This document shows positions 1 to 8,413 of a stretch of DNA of 64,000 nucleotides, one piece after another. Source of the DNA: Burkholderiaceae bacterium (GTDB lineage Bacteria; Pseudomonadota; Gammaproteobacteria; Burkholderiales; Burkholderiaceae_C). The stretch is from contig JAMLIQ010000003.1 of assembly GCA_023954095.1 (NCBI GenBank), positions 1 through 64,000 of the forward strand, written 5' to 3'. Position 1 is the first letter of the stretch; each line of letters opens with the position of its first letter. Under the pieces are notes generated by a model that saw nothing but the letters and a program-made list of their open reading frames with translations, ran no database searches and was not told where the DNA came from. The position numbers and the translations under genes were made by a program.

Positions 1-654
1 TGATCGTCCGGGATGCGACACGTTGTCTTATGCTCGCCCGCCCTACCTACGGCAGCTTTCTTACTTCTACCTTCGTATTCGATTCGCCCGGGGGACTGGA
101 GCACCTCAAAGGCTGGCTGCTTTACGAATTCGCCAAGCTCATTCGGCAGCAAGCTATGTGACCATTCATCGCGCCGGCCCATCCGCGCGGTGGACAAGGC
201 ACGCATGCTGCGACAAAGCCAGCGCATCAGCAAGGCCCGCTAGCGAGGTCGTGCCTTACTGCTCGAAGCCCGCCTCAACAGCGGCCAGCGATGATCAACC
301 CCGCACTGCCAGTGCAATCGCACGCATTTGGAAGGTCTGTTGAATGAAGTTTGTAGACCAGCGTTGGATCTATAGCGAGACCCAGATGGCATCGTCTATG
401 GAGGTCTGCAAAACCCCTGTAATCACACGGGAGTGCTCCGTAACTTGTTGATTCCGTTGGTAGGTAATTTCGGAAAACCAGGTTTTGCAGAGGATCCCTG
501 GCACCGCTCTATACGAGGCGATTAATTCATACCCATGACAAAGTGAGCTAGATCAATACAACCCCGAAAGCAAATGTAATAACAAGGAGAAGCTGCCAAG
601 CATTTACTACGATGACTGTACCGTTTTGGTCTCAATCATTTTTGAAAGGTTGCC
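1..654. other. gene-less stretch at island left side
   Basis: I see no credible gene here. Short open frames near the left edge have no recognisable domain, no ribosome binding site and amino-acid content like random high-GC reading. The stretch after about 340 is lower in GC than the rest of the window and is probably the upstream region of the exported protein gene at 655. It lies inside the island that ends at the tRNA-Val fragment near 8298. Confidence 0.5.
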
Positions 655-1524
655 ATGTCCATGAAGCGTCGCAAGTTCGTCCAGTCCGCAGCACTTTTGC
701 CCTTGGTGGCTGGCATTCCCGGCCAAGCCCGTGCACAGGCTTTGTCGGCTATTCCTGGGACGCCTATTTGGCCTACTAGTTTTTCCAATCTGGCCGCTCC
801 ATACGCGTTCAATATCCCGCAACACTGGCAGTTCTTTGCTAAGGCGTTTAACCTTCCCGCTCGCCCTTATGGCTCCTCCGGCTTATACGTTGAATTTGAT
901 ATCGATAACTTCGCCGCCTACATCACCACCAATGCTGTAGAGGGCAAACATTTCGCCATCAATCTTTACGACAACAAGGTGGTTGCCCCGTTCACGGGGC
1001 GTGCGGGCAATCCCGAGTTCGGCTTTGATGCCATCAGCACGGGTGTTGGGAGTGCCATTGGCAATCTCGGATACAACGGCACTGTGTACCAGTGTGTGTG
1101 GCTGGAAGCCTTCCGCAAGGGCAACTGGCCGAACTGCCAAAAAGAGCCGTCTGGCAACCGCGATAAGATTCTTTTGGATTACGGTCTTGGCCCTCTGTCC
1201 TATCTGGCTAACTTGGTCACCGTGAAAGTGTGGTCATCGAAAACTCCGTCTGGCCGCTATGACATTGGCATCCAGGTGGTCGATCGCACAACCGGTGCAA
1301 CATTGCTTTCGGGCAGCAATCCTGGTGCTCCTGCTCTTGCGGTGATGGACTCGACCGGCTACCGCATCTCGGGCCCAAATGCTGGAACTCTCGACGCGGC
1401 GCCAATCGCCGAATATTCGTTCAACCAACCCACCGTGTCTGTGATTGCGGTGACAGCCGGCAATGTGGGAACGGGAATCAACGATACGCCAGTCCTTAGC
1501 GCCGGCCGTTATCTTTTCTATTGA
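655..1524 (+). CDS. hypothetical Tat-exported protein
   Basis: A 289-residue protein of unknown function. It begins with a twin-arginine signal (KRRKFVQSAALLPLVAG, then an ARAQA-type cleavage region near residue 28), so it is probably folded in the cytoplasm and exported by Tat. The mature part is rich in Gly, Asn, Thr and aromatic residues without further membrane segments, which suggests a periplasmic or secreted beta-rich protein. A GAAAGG motif a few bases upstream supports ATG 655; ATG 661 is also possible. I do not recognise a family. It stands alone in the island, next to insertion sequences, so it is probably accessory cargo. Confidence 0.7.
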   Translation: MSMKRRKFVQSAALLPLVAGIPGQARAQALSAIPGTPIWPTSFSNLAAPYAFNIPQHWQFFAKAFNLPARPYGSSGLYVEFDIDNFAAYITTNAVEGKHFAINLYDNKVVAPFTGRAGNPEFGFDAISTGVGSAIGNLGYNGTVYQCVWLEAFRKGNWPNCQKEPSGNRDKILLDYGLGPLSYLANLVTVKVWSSKTPSGRYDIGIQVVDRTTGATLLSGSNPGAPALAVMDSTGYRISGPNAGTLDAAPIAEYSFNQPTVSVIAVTAGNVGTGINDTPVLSAGRYLFY

Positions 1525-1651
1525 TCTGTCACAGCGAGACGCTTGCAGCCTGATACCCCGTATCCACAAATACGTCTACCTCGCAAGCGCCCGTTTCAAC
1601 AACTCTTCTATGTTCTGAGTAACTTGTCGCCCAACGAGACGAAAGAAACAT

Positions 1652-1765
1652 ATGCGCGCACGGCTGGTGAAGTTGGTGTTTGTTCTGCTGCTCATACCGG
1701 GGATCGCTCTGGCGTGTTGGCGCCGACCGGAATTTGAGCCACTTTTCCAAGTGGTGCCGAAGTAA
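1652..1765 (+). CDS. short lipoprotein-like peptide or truncated gene
   Basis: A 37-residue frame starting with a clear signal-type sequence: basic MRARLVK, a hydrophobic core FVLLLIPGIAL, then ALAC-W, which resembles a weak lipobox. Its last few codons run into the left end of the IS21 element, so it may be the surviving 5' end of a gene cut by that insertion. No continuation is visible on the other side of the element. It could also be a chance frame: there is only a weak GAAAG motif before the start. Confidence 0.3.
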   Translation: MRARLVKLVFVLLLIPGIALACWRRPEFEPLFQVVPK

Positions 1766-1775
1766 AAGTGAGCCA
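1754..1775 (+). repeat. IS21 left terminal repeat
   Basis: This 22-bp sequence (GTGCCGAAGT to GTGAGCCA) is matched, in inverse orientation, by two copies at the right end of the element. It is the presumed IstA binding site and marks the left end. Confidence 0.75.
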
Positions 1776-1831
1776 GGTGTTCAACCTACCCTGCTGTTTT
1801 TTTAAGCGGCGGGGTGCAAGGAGTGATCACC

Positions 1832-3343
1832 ATGGACATGATTGGCAAGATCCGACGGCTGCACGCGAGGGACAAGCTGTCGGAGCGGGAGATAGCGCGT
1901 AAGACGGGGTTGTCGCGCAACACGGTATCCAAGTGGCTGCGCGCGCCGGTGAACGAGGCGCCCAAGTACCGGCGCGATCCACGCCCCAACAAGCTGAGTC
2001 CGTATGAGGCAGAGCTGAAGCAGGCCCTGACGGCCGACGCGCGCCGGCCCAAGAACCAAAGACGCACGGCACGTGCGCTGCATGCCGAGATCAAGGCTGC
2101 GGGCTACAGCGGTGGGTACTCGGCCATCACCGACTTCGTTCGAGCCTGGCGCCAAGGCGAAGGCCAGGCGGCCAACGTCACGGCCTACGTTCCGCTGAAC
2201 TTTGAGCTTGGCGAAGCCTTCCAGTTTGATTGGAGCGAAGAAGGCCTGGTCGTTGGCGGCATCTACTACCGGGTGCAGGTTGCACACCTGAAGCTATGCG
2301 CCAGTCGCGCGTTCTGGCTGGTGGCCTATCCGAGCCAGGGGCACGAGATGCTGTTCGATGCCCACACCAGATCGTTCGCGGCGTTGGGCGGAGTGGCCCG
2401 GCGCGGCATCTACGACAACATGCGCACGGCCGTAGACAAGGTCCACAAGGGCAAGGGCCGCACCGTCAACGCGCGCTTTGCCGTGATGTGCGCGCACTAC
2501 CTGTACGACGCGGATTTCTGCAACGTGGCCTCGGGCTGGGAGAAGGGGCGCGTGGAGAAGAACGTACAGGACAGCCGCCGGCGCATCTGGATCGAAGCAG
2601 CGCGCCGGCGCTTCGGCTCCTTCGCCGAGCTCAACGCCTGGCTGGGCGAGCGTTGCCGGGCGCTGTGGAGCGAAGTGCGCCACCCCGAACACAGCCAATT
2701 CAGCGTGGCAGAGATGCTGGAGCACGAGAGGCCCCACCTGATGCCTATGCCCCAGCCCTTCGATGGCTATGTGGAGAAGCCAGCCCGGGTGTCCAGCACC
2801 TGCCTGGTGTCGGTGGCGCGCAACCGCTACTCGGTGCCGTGCGAGTTGGCCGGGCAGATGGTCAGCACGCGGCTGTACCCGGGCAGCGTGGTGGTGGTGG
2901 CCGATGACGCGGTGGTGGCTCGCCATGAGCGGCTGAGCAACGCGGGGGACACTTGCTACGACTGGCAGCACTACATCCCTCTGGTGCAGCGCAAGCCCGG
3001 CGCGCTAAGAAATGGTGCGCCCTTTGCAGACATGCCCCAGGCGCTGCAGCAACTGCGTCGCGGCTTGCTGCGCCAGGCCGGCGGCGATCGCGTGATGGCG
3101 CAGGTGCTGGCCATCGTCCCTGCTGCCGGCCTGGATGCCGTGCTCGTGGCGGTGGAGCTGGCCATGGAGCACAGTCCTCCTTCGGGGCGCGTCAGCGTAG
3201 AGCACATCGTCAATGTCCTTGGACGGCTCACCGCACCGGCGGCGCCCCTGAGCGCCGAGACGGCATTGCAGGTTGCAGTGCCGCCGCTGGCCAACACGGC
3301 ACGCTACGACAGCCTGCGCAGCCAGGAGGTGGACCATGCGTGA
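1832..3343 (+). CDS. istA: IS21-family transposase IstA
   Basis: The transposase, 503 residues. The N-terminus is a helix-turn-helix (roughly residues 10-45, with [20 protein letters not shown]) that binds the element ends. The retroviral-integrase-type catalytic core follows, with the expected acidic residues in FQFDWSEEG (near 133), [13 protein letters not shown] and [12 protein letters not shown] 1832 is chosen over GTG 1814 because AAGGAG lies eight bases before it. It overlaps istB by 8 bp. It looks intact, so the element may still be active. Confidence 0.92.
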   Translation: MDMIGKIRRLHARDKLSEREIARKTGLSRNTVSKWLRAPVNEAPKYRRDPRPNKLSPYEAELKQALTADARRPKNQRRTARALHAEIKAAGYSGGYSAITDFVRAWRQGEGQAANVTAYVPLNFELGEAFQFDWSEEGLVVGGIYYRVQVAHLKLCASRAFWLVAYPSQGHEMLFDAHTRSFAALGGVARRGIYDNMRTAVDKVHKGKGRTVNARFAVMCAHYLYDADFCNVASGWEKGRVEKNVQDSRRRIWIEAARRRFGSFAELNAWLGERCRALWSEVRHPEHSQFSVAEMLEHERPHLMPMPQPFDGYVEKPARVSSTCLVSVARNRYSVPCELAGQMVSTRLYPGSVVVVADDAVVARHERLSNAGDTCYDWQHYIPLVQRKPGALRNGAPFADMPQALQQLRRGLLRQAGGDRVMAQVLAIVPAAGLDAVLVAVELAMEHSPPSGRVSVEHIVNVLGRLTAPAAPLSAETALQVAVPPLANTARYDSLRSQEVDHA

Positions 3344-4145
3344 TGTGACCGTGGAGCTCAAGGCATTGCGTCTGCATGGCATGGCTGGCGCCTGGTGCGA
3401 TCTGCAGGAGCAAGGCACGGCCTCGGGCTTGGAGGCTTCGCGCTGGCTGGTCGAGCACTTGCTACAGGCCGAGGCGACAGACCGGGCCATGCGCTCGGTG
3501 CAGTACCAGATGACGTCGGCGCGCTTCCCCGTGCACCGAGATCTTGCCGGGTTTGACTTCGATGCCTCGGTGGTGGACCGCAAGCTGATCGAGCAGCTTG
3601 CGACGCTGCAGTTCACCGAGGCCGCGCACAACGCCGTGCTGGTGGGCGGGCCTGGCACGGGCAAGACCCATCTGGCCACGGCGCTGGGCGTCTCGGGCAT
3701 CACGCGAATGGCCAAGCGCGTGCGCTTTTACTCGACAGTGGATCTGGTCAATGCGCTGGAGCAGGAGAAGGCCCAGGGCAAGGCGGGACGCATTGCCAGT
3801 GCCTTGCTGCGCATGGACCTGGTGATTCTGGATGAGCTTGGCTATCTGCCGTTCAGCCAAGCCGGCGGCGCGTTACTGTTCCATCTGCTGTCCAAGCTGT
3901 ATGAGCACACCAGCGTGGTGATCACCACGAACCTGGACTTCGCCGAGTGGTCCACGGTGTTCGGCGACGCGAAGATGACCACCGCGTTGCTGGATAGGCT
4001 CACGCACCACTGCCACATCGTGGAGACGGGCAACCAGAGTCATCGCTTCCTGCACAGCAGCGCTACGGCAAAGAAGCGGATCAAGGCTCGCGAACAGGCC
4101 CGCAAGGGCAACGGCAAGAACGATTCAAACGACTCGACCGACTGA
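3336..4145 (+). CDS. istB: IS21-family helper ATPase IstB
   Basis: The 269-residue AAA+ ATPase that assists IstA in target selection and strand transfer. It has a Walker A motif ([11 protein letters not shown], near residue 105) and a Walker B motif ([12 protein letters not shown], near 160), in the DnaC-like arrangement of this family. The start ATG lies inside the last codons of istA, with AGGAGG just upstream, a usual translational coupling. The C-terminal tail is rich in Lys and Asn. No damage is seen. Confidence 0.92.
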   Translation: MRDVTVELKALRLHGMAGAWCDLQEQGTASGLEASRWLVEHLLQAEATDRAMRSVQYQMTSARFPVHRDLAGFDFDASVVDRKLIEQLATLQFTEAAHNAVLVGGPGTGKTHLATALGVSGITRMAKRVRFYSTVDLVNALEQEKAQGKAGRIASALLRMDLVILDELGYLPFSQAGGALLFHLLSKLYEHTSVVITTNLDFAEWSTVFGDAKMTTALLDRLTHHCHIVETGNQSHRFLHSSATAKKRIKAREQARKGNGKNDSNDSTD

Positions 4146-4287
4146 CGCACGTGCTTCATGGAAGGGCGCTTCGGGCTTCGCCCTGCGCGCCCTGTGAGTC
4201 CGATCACCAGAACTAAAAGGAAAGCAAAAAACAAGGAACGTCATACACTTATCCACAGCCGACCATCACAGCGTTGGCTTACGCCCC

Positions 4288-4333
4288 TGGCTCACGATTC
4301 AGGCGGCACGGTGGCTCAGTTCTACTTCGGCGC
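4288..4333 (-). repeat. IS21 right terminal repeats (two copies)
   Basis: Two 22-bp copies of the terminal repeat, at 4288-4309 and 4312-4333, lie 24 bp apart and in inverse orientation to the left copy. The outer one is followed by five bases reading TGTCC from outside, which sets the element end near 4338. Confidence 0.75.
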
Positions 4334-4437
4334 GGACAGCCCTCATTAATTTTGTAAAATTCTATTGTTCCCGCTCGCCTTAAGACTTGAATCGCCCCGG
4401 GTTTTGAGGAGGCTCAACACTCTGAGAGGATTGAGCC

Positions 4438-4761
4438 ATGAAGAAGACGAACAAGTTCTCACCCGAGGTGCGTGAGCGCGCAGTGAGGATGGTGCAGGAG
4501 CAGCGCGGGGAGTACCCGTCACTGTGGGCAGCCATCGAATCCATTGCCCCCAAGATTGGTTGCGTGCCACAGACGTTGAACGAATGGGTCAAGCGCACCG
4601 AAGTTGATGCAGGCAAGCGCGAAGGTGTCACCACAGCCGAAGCACAGCGGGTCAAGGAGTTGGAGCGCGAGGTCAAGGAACTGCGCCGGGCCAACGAGAT
4701 ATTGAAGCTGGCCAGCGCGTTTTTCGCCCAGGCGGAGCTCGACCGCCGCCTGAAGTCTTGA
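4438..4761 (+). CDS. IS3-family OrfA (DNA-binding)
   Basis: A 107-residue protein with an N-terminal helix-turn-helix (about residues 8-55, with [13 protein letters not shown] and [11 protein letters not shown]) and a C-terminal leucine-zipper-like coiled coil (about 65-95). It recognises the inverted repeats. Its stop overlaps the start of orfB by four bases in the TTGA arrangement, and orfB lies in the -1 phase, so an OrfAB fusion by ribosomal frameshift is expected from the family. A TTTTTC run near 4720 is one possible slip site, but I cannot assign it with confidence. Confidence 0.88.
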   Translation: MKKTNKFSPEVRERAVRMVQEQRGEYPSLWAAIESIAPKIGCVPQTLNEWVKRTEVDAGKREGVTTAEAQRVKELEREVKELRRANEILKLASAFFAQAELDRRLKS

Positions 4762-5669
4762 GGACCTTCATCGACCAGCATCGCAATGCTTTCGGGGTCG
4801 AGCCGCTCTGCAAGGTTCTGCAGGTTGCCCCGTCGGCGTATCGACGTCATGCCGCGCTGCTGCGCCAGCCCCACAAGCGCTGCGCCCGTGCCAAACGCGA
4901 CGAGTTGCTGATGCCGCAGATTCAACGCGTCTGGCAGGCCAACATGCAGGTCTACGGCGCCGACAAGGTGTGGCGGCAACTGGCGCGCGAAGGCGTGACC
5001 GTAGCTCGCTGTACTGTCGAGCGGCTGATGCGCAGCATGGGACTGCGCGGAGTGATGCGTGGCAAAGTCGTACGCACCACCATCGTTGACGCCAAGGCTG
5101 CGTGCCCGCTGGACCGGGTAAACCGGCAGTTCCGGGCAGAGAGGCCCAACCAGTTGTGGGTCAGCGACTTCACGTATGTCTCGACCTGGCAGGGCTGGCT
5201 GTACGTGGCCTTCGTCATCGACGTCTTCGCCCGCAGAATCGTGGGCTGGCGGGTGAGCAGTTCGATGCGCACGGACTTTGTTCTCGATGCCCTGGAGCAA
5301 GCCCTATATGCCCGGCAACCAGAGCGCGATGGCAGCTTGGTCTGTCATTCGGACAGAGGGTCCCAATACGTCAGTATTCGATACACCGAGCGATTGGCAG
5401 AAGCGGGCATCGAACCATCGGTAGGGAGCAAGGGCGACAGCTACGACAACGCCTTGGCGGAAACCATCAATGGCCTGTACAAGGCAGAACTCATCCACCG
5501 CCGGGCACCCTGGAAAACCAAGGAAGCAGTTGAGTTCGCCACGCTCGAATGGGTATCGTGGTTCAACCACCATCGCCTGCTCGAACCCATCGGGTACATC
5601 CCGCCAGCTGAGGCTGAGGCAAACTACTACTGGCAACTCGCCAGTCAGGCCACTGTGGAAGTGGGCTGA
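4758..5669 (+). CDS. IS3-family OrfB transposase catalytic part
   Basis: A 303-residue DDE integrase-core protein. An HTH_21-like region (about residues 45-100) is followed by the rve core: [12 protein letters not shown] supplies the first Asp, CHSDRGSQY the second, and [12 protein letters not shown] the Glu. It probably acts as an OrfAB fusion; independent translation would use TTG 4758. In the -1 phase the frame is open upstream to at least 4719, as needed for fusion. The sequence appears full length. Confidence 0.88.
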   Translation: MRTFIDQHRNAFGVEPLCKVLQVAPSAYRRHAALLRQPHKRCARAKRDELLMPQIQRVWQANMQVYGADKVWRQLAREGVTVARCTVERLMRSMGLRGVMRGKVVRTTIVDAKAACPLDRVNRQFRAERPNQLWVSDFTYVSTWQGWLYVAFVIDVFARRIVGWRVSSSMRTDFVLDALEQALYARQPERDGSLVCHSDRGSQYVSIRYTERLAEAGIEPSVGSKGDSYDNALAETINGLYKAELIHRRAPWKTKEAVEFATLEWVSWFNHHRLLEPIGYIPPAEAEANYYWQLASQATVEVG

Positions 5670-5752
5670 CTTAAACCAAACAGCCTCCGCAGAAACCGGG
5701 GCGATTCAACTTGCTTTTAAGAAAAGTTCTTGGGCGACTGGACGGTAGTCGA

Positions 5753-6274
5753 CTATTTTCGCGACGGGTGCAGACGAGTGTCGAGAACGAACTGAGCCTG
5801 CGAATGTTGGCGGTATCGGTTCTTTGCGACGCTGGGCTCGATCACGAGGTTCCAACTGAACCGGGACACTGCGCTGGGGAAGAGCACGATGCCATGCTCT
5901 GCCAGCAGCTTGCTGCCGAACGCTTGCTGGCCTGCGCTGGGCGTGCCGGGGATCAGCCAGGCGGGGTTGGGGACGTCCTCCCGCTGCACTACGTGGATCG
6001 GCTCTTTGGTGATCTCGATGCAGGTTAGGGCGTGGGGCTGGGTGTCGAGAACCGGAAAACCTGCATGGACTGCAACTTCCAGGATTGCAGTGCTGGGGTC
6101 CACGGAGCAGTACACGGCGCGCTGCCCCTTGGCGTTCCAGCGGCCGCCCAGCTTCTCGGCGCCGATGCCGCTGTCCCAGGTGGAGGCGTAGTGCTGCCGG
6201 TCCAGGCGCCACGCGAGCATAGGATCGCCCGTCCCAAGCTTGGGGACAGACATCATAGGGTGCTCGCGCTTCAA
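5753..6274 (-). CDS. RES-domain toxin (NAD+-degrading family)
   Basis: A protein of about 173 residues with the RES domain. The name-giving residues appear in order: Arg in MLAWRLDR, Glu in AILEVAVH and Ser in AVSRFSWNL. RES toxins of RES/Xre pairs are known to deplete NAD+. The C-terminal QFVLDTRL matches the family end, so the protein is not truncated. It follows its antitoxin with a four-base overlap (TTG start across the TGA stop); ATG codons at 6256 and 6253 are alternative starts. It serves as an island stabilisation or defence module. Confidence 0.8.
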   Translation of the reverse strand: MKREHPMMSVPKLGTGDPMLAWRLDRQHYASTWDSGIGAEKLGGRWNAKGQRAVYCSVDPSTAILEVAVHAGFPVLDTQPHALTCIEITKEPIHVVQREDVPNPAWLIPGTPSAGQQAFGSKLLAEHGIVLFPSAVSRFSWNLVIEPSVAKNRYRQHSQAQFVLDTRLHPSRK

Positions 6275-6840
6275 GCGTAGACCCCGTACTCGATGCGATC
6301 CAGAAGTTCTTCGACGAGCTGTGTGCCCACAGGCGTCGCCAGCAGATCAATTGGCTTTTGCTGATCCAGACCTATCGCGGGTGATGTAAGCCATTGCACA
6401 GCGACTTCCCGACTGCCGAGAACCACTGTGGCCTTGGCGACCACTTCCGCAAATTTGAAGGCACGCCCACCTTGCGCCACGCTGAGGGTGTCGCTTTGAG
6501 CCCCTTTCTTGCGATGAAGCGTGCGGAGGCTGATGCCGAGCGCTTCACTCAGCGTATTGGAGGGGAGGGGTTCAATCGCCTGAGCCAAGTGGGTGATCGA
6601 AGCGCTCGGAATGCCGTGCGAGACCCAGAGGTGGACATCCAGGAGGTTCTCTGGGGGACGGGTGAACACCTCGTCGCCACCCAGCATTTCGAGTGCGATG
6701 ACCACGTGCGTGCCATTGGCGTCGATCAGCGCGCTGTAACGCTTTCTCAGCTCTGCCGATATGTGAGGTTGATGGTCATGGGTCAGCACCCAGGATCCCG
6801 TGGTTTCTGGGCTGCGCGTGTGGGGCTGTTCGGTCTTCAT
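6271..6840 (-). CDS. Xre/MbcA/ParS-type antitoxin
   Basis: The partner of the RES toxin, about 189 residues from ATG 6840, which has a GAAAGGTG motif just upstream. The central part (LSEALGISLRTLHRKKG) is the Xre-like DNA-binding helix-turn-helix. The C-terminal part, with ALAVAQGGRAF-like and GLDQQKPIDLL sequences, is the toxin-binding domain typical of this family (parDE-unrelated, COG5642 type). Gene order antitoxin then toxin with an ATGA-like overlap fits the family. It probably represses its own operon through a site near 6850-6930. The N-terminal 60 residues are poorly conserved. Confidence 0.8.
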   Translation of the reverse strand: MKTEQPHTRSPETTGSWVLTHDHQPHISAELRKRYSALIDANGTHVVIALEMLGGDEVFTRPPENLLDVHLWVSHGIPSASITHLAQAIEPLPSNTLSEALGISLRTLHRKKGAQSDTLSVAQGGRAFKFAEVVAKATVVLGSREVAVQWLTSPAIGLDQQKPIDLLATPVGTQLVEELLDRIEYGVYA

Positions 6841-6939
6841 GGAAACACCTTTCCTGCCATTTGGCACTTGAAGTGTGCCATAAGGCAATATTCCGTGGTG
6901 CTTTCCTGCAATGAGGGAGGAGTGCATGAGGGGCTTTCG

Positions 6940-8091
6940 TCAGAGCGCGAGTGTGGCCAGGGCGTTTTTCGCGTGCTCGCGGGTCAGGTGGCCGTAGTAC
7001 AACTCGATCATTCGCACGGAGGTGCCCGAGATCTGGGCTACGGTCAAGGTGTCCAGCCCGGTTTGCACGAGGTCGGTGATGGTGCTGTGGCGCAAGGTGT
7101 ACATGGTGGTACCCCGGGGCAGGTCTGCGGCGGCCACTGCATCGCTGACCGGGTGTTTCCAGGCGTCCTTATTCCAAGCCTTGTCATTGGCTCGACGGAA
7201 AATCGGCGCTGTTCCTAGCTGGTCCCTGCAGAGCTCTTCGAAGAGCTTTGCTGTTGTTTGCGGCAAGGCGATGCGCCGACCCTGGCCGGCTTTGTCGCTG
7301 TCGACGGAGAGGGTTTGAAGGCGCGGGTCGTATTGGGCGACCTGTAATTTCGCCAGGGCACCCGGTCGCAAGGGCACCAGGGACATGCCCCGGAGAAACT
7401 GAGCAAGATCATCAGCCGCGTGCGCGATGAAGGTGCGGCGCTGCTCGATGTTGAGATACAGCTCGCGCCGGCGGTCCACACCCTTCAGGGGTTTGAGCTT
7501 GCTACGCCATGCGAAGTTGGTGGTGACGAAGCCATCTTCCAGGGCCAGGTTGAGTGCAGCCCGGAAACATGTCATGTCCCGATTGAAGGAACTGTTCGAG
7601 CGGGGTTTGCCGTTCTTCTTGGGCTTGTCCTGCAGCGCTTTGCGCCACGCTGCGATGTGGCTGGGCGTTAGCTTGGCCAAATCCATCGCTGCCAGCTTGG
7701 GATCATTCAGGACGTAGTTTTTGAAGCGCTGTTCTGCGTCATGTGCGGCTTTCTCAGAGCGCATGCGGCGCTGGTGAGTCACGTAATGGTCGCAAGCGTC
7801 CTTGACCGTAGTGACGGTGGTCAGGCCGCCTCTGGATATGTGCTCAAACCACTGCGCCGCAGCGCGGGTTGCTAAGTCGTAGCGCTGGTGATCTGGCTGT
7901 AGTGAGAAGTCGCCGAGGGCCTTGTAGGTCTTCTTGCGCGTTCCCTCGTCGTAGTAGCGTGCGACCCAGGTACCAGCTCCGTCCGACATCTTGCGGTAGC
8001 CCACGTGGCGCCCCTTGCTGAGAGGGGCCCAGTAAGGTTCTCGTCGAGGTGCGAGACGAGCGCGCTGAGTGACTTGGTGGATGTGCTGCAT
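6940..8091 (-). CDS. int: tyrosine-type integrase of the tRNA-Val island
   Basis: A 383-residue site-specific recombinase. An N-terminal SAM-like core-binding region (about 95-190) is followed by the catalytic domain: the first Arg is in SLVPLRPGALAKL, the second in MYTLRHSTITDL, a His/Tyr region in ISGTSVRMIELYYGH, with the nucleophilic Tyr in YYGHL. It lies about 160 bp from a 3' fragment of tRNA-Val(GAC) and is transcribed away from it, which is the usual place for an island integrase. The residue before the second Arg motif is Tyr rather than the common His. It appears full length. Confidence 0.88.
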   Translation of the reverse strand: MQHIHQVTQRARLAPRREPYWAPLSKGRHVGYRKMSDGAGTWVARYYDEGTRKKTYKALGDFSLQPDHQRYDLATRAAAQWFEHISRGGLTTVTTVKDACDHYVTHQRRMRSEKAAHDAEQRFKNYVLNDPKLAAMDLAKLTPSHIAAWRKALQDKPKKNGKPRSNSSFNRDMTCFRAALNLALEDGFVTTNFAWRSKLKPLKGVDRRRELYLNIEQRRTFIAHAADDLAQFLRGMSLVPLRPGALAKLQVAQYDPRLQTLSVDSDKAGQGRRIALPQTTAKLFEELCRDQLGTAPIFRRANDKAWNKDAWKHPVSDAVAAADLPRGTTMYTLRHSTITDLVQTGLDTLTVAQISGTSVRMIELYYGHLTREHAKNALATLAL

Positions 8092-8139
8092 GACCCATCT
8101 CCCGATCCAGGTAGACCTCCATGAAGTATGGAGACCGTG

Positions 8140-8241
8140 CGGAAATTGTACGGAAATGATGGTCGGAAATGGTTGGAGATTGTTGGATCAAAAATCAAAA
8201 TTTGTTAATGAAATCAAGTCCTTAGATGTCCGTGGATGTCC
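8140..8241. promoter_or_regulatory. short direct repeats between integrase and att site
   Basis: CGGAAAT occurs three times at 8140, 8151 and 8164 (11 and 13 bp apart). GATGTCC occurs twice at 8225 and 8235. Short repeats between an integrase gene and its attachment site often bind the arm domain of the integrase or an excisionase. This is position-based inference only. Confidence 0.35.
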
Positions 8242-8253
8242 TTGATTTTTGCG

Positions 8254-8298
8254 TTGACATGGTGGGGGTCGTTGGTTCGAGTCCAATCGCGCCTACCA
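8254..8298 (+). repeat. attachment site: 3' half of tRNA-Val(GAC)
   Basis: The 45 bases hold an anticodon loop TTGACAT, the 3' anticodon stem GGTGG, a complete T arm (GTTGG, TTCGAGT, CCAAT) and an acceptor 3' strand CGCGCCT-A-CCA. The 5' half of a tRNA is missing: upstream bases do not give an acceptor or D arm. This is therefore the duplicated attachment site at one end of the island, and the complete tRNA-Val(GAC) gene should stand left of the window at the other end. Confidence 0.88.
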
Positions 8299-8320
8299 TT
8301 TTCTGTCGACCAGGCAGATT

Positions 8321-8361
8321 GCACAAAAGCCCTGCATCCCAACGATGCAGGGCTTTTGTGC
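8321..8361. terminator. intrinsic terminator (bidirectional)
   Basis: A perfect 18-bp stem (GCACAAAAGCCCTGCATC and its complement) closes on a five-base loop. A and T runs occur inside both arms, so it can stop transcription from tRNA-Val on the left and from ackA on the right. Confidence 0.85.
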
Positions 8362-8413
8362 TTTTGCTTCGGCTTCAGTCCTTCGCACGCCTTTGCAGAA
8401 GGCGTGCGAAAGG

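Larger units (their letters stand above)
1752..4338 (+). mobile_element. IS21-family insertion sequence
   Basis: The element holds istA and istB with the 8-bp overlap typical of the family. The ends carry related 22-bp repeats of the form G(T/C)GCCG-N8-CTGAGCCA or GTGAGCCA: one at the left (1754-1775) and two in inverse orientation at the right (4288-4309 and 4312-4333). Multiple terminal repeats are known binding sites of the IS21 transposase. The right end reads TGTCCGCGCCG from outside, matching the usual TGT terminus. The left outermost bases do not match well, and I find no target duplication, so the left boundary is approximate. Confidence 0.85.
4388..5708 (+). mobile_element. IS3-family insertion sequence
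   Basis: The element is bounded by imperfect inverted repeats of about 27 bp. Both read TGAATCGCCCCGG from outside and continue with a shared GAGGCT or GGAGGCT block. The bases ACT occur directly before the left end (4385-4387) and after the right end (5709-5711), which is the 3-bp target duplication usual for IS3. It encodes two overlapping frames, orfA and orfB in the -1 phase. It went in next to the IS21 element and the RES toxin gene without breaking either. Confidence 0.88.

Noticed and set aside
1745..4345. Target-site duplication of the IS21 element
   Set aside because: No matching 4-8 bp flanks could be found around either plausible boundary, so none is claimed.
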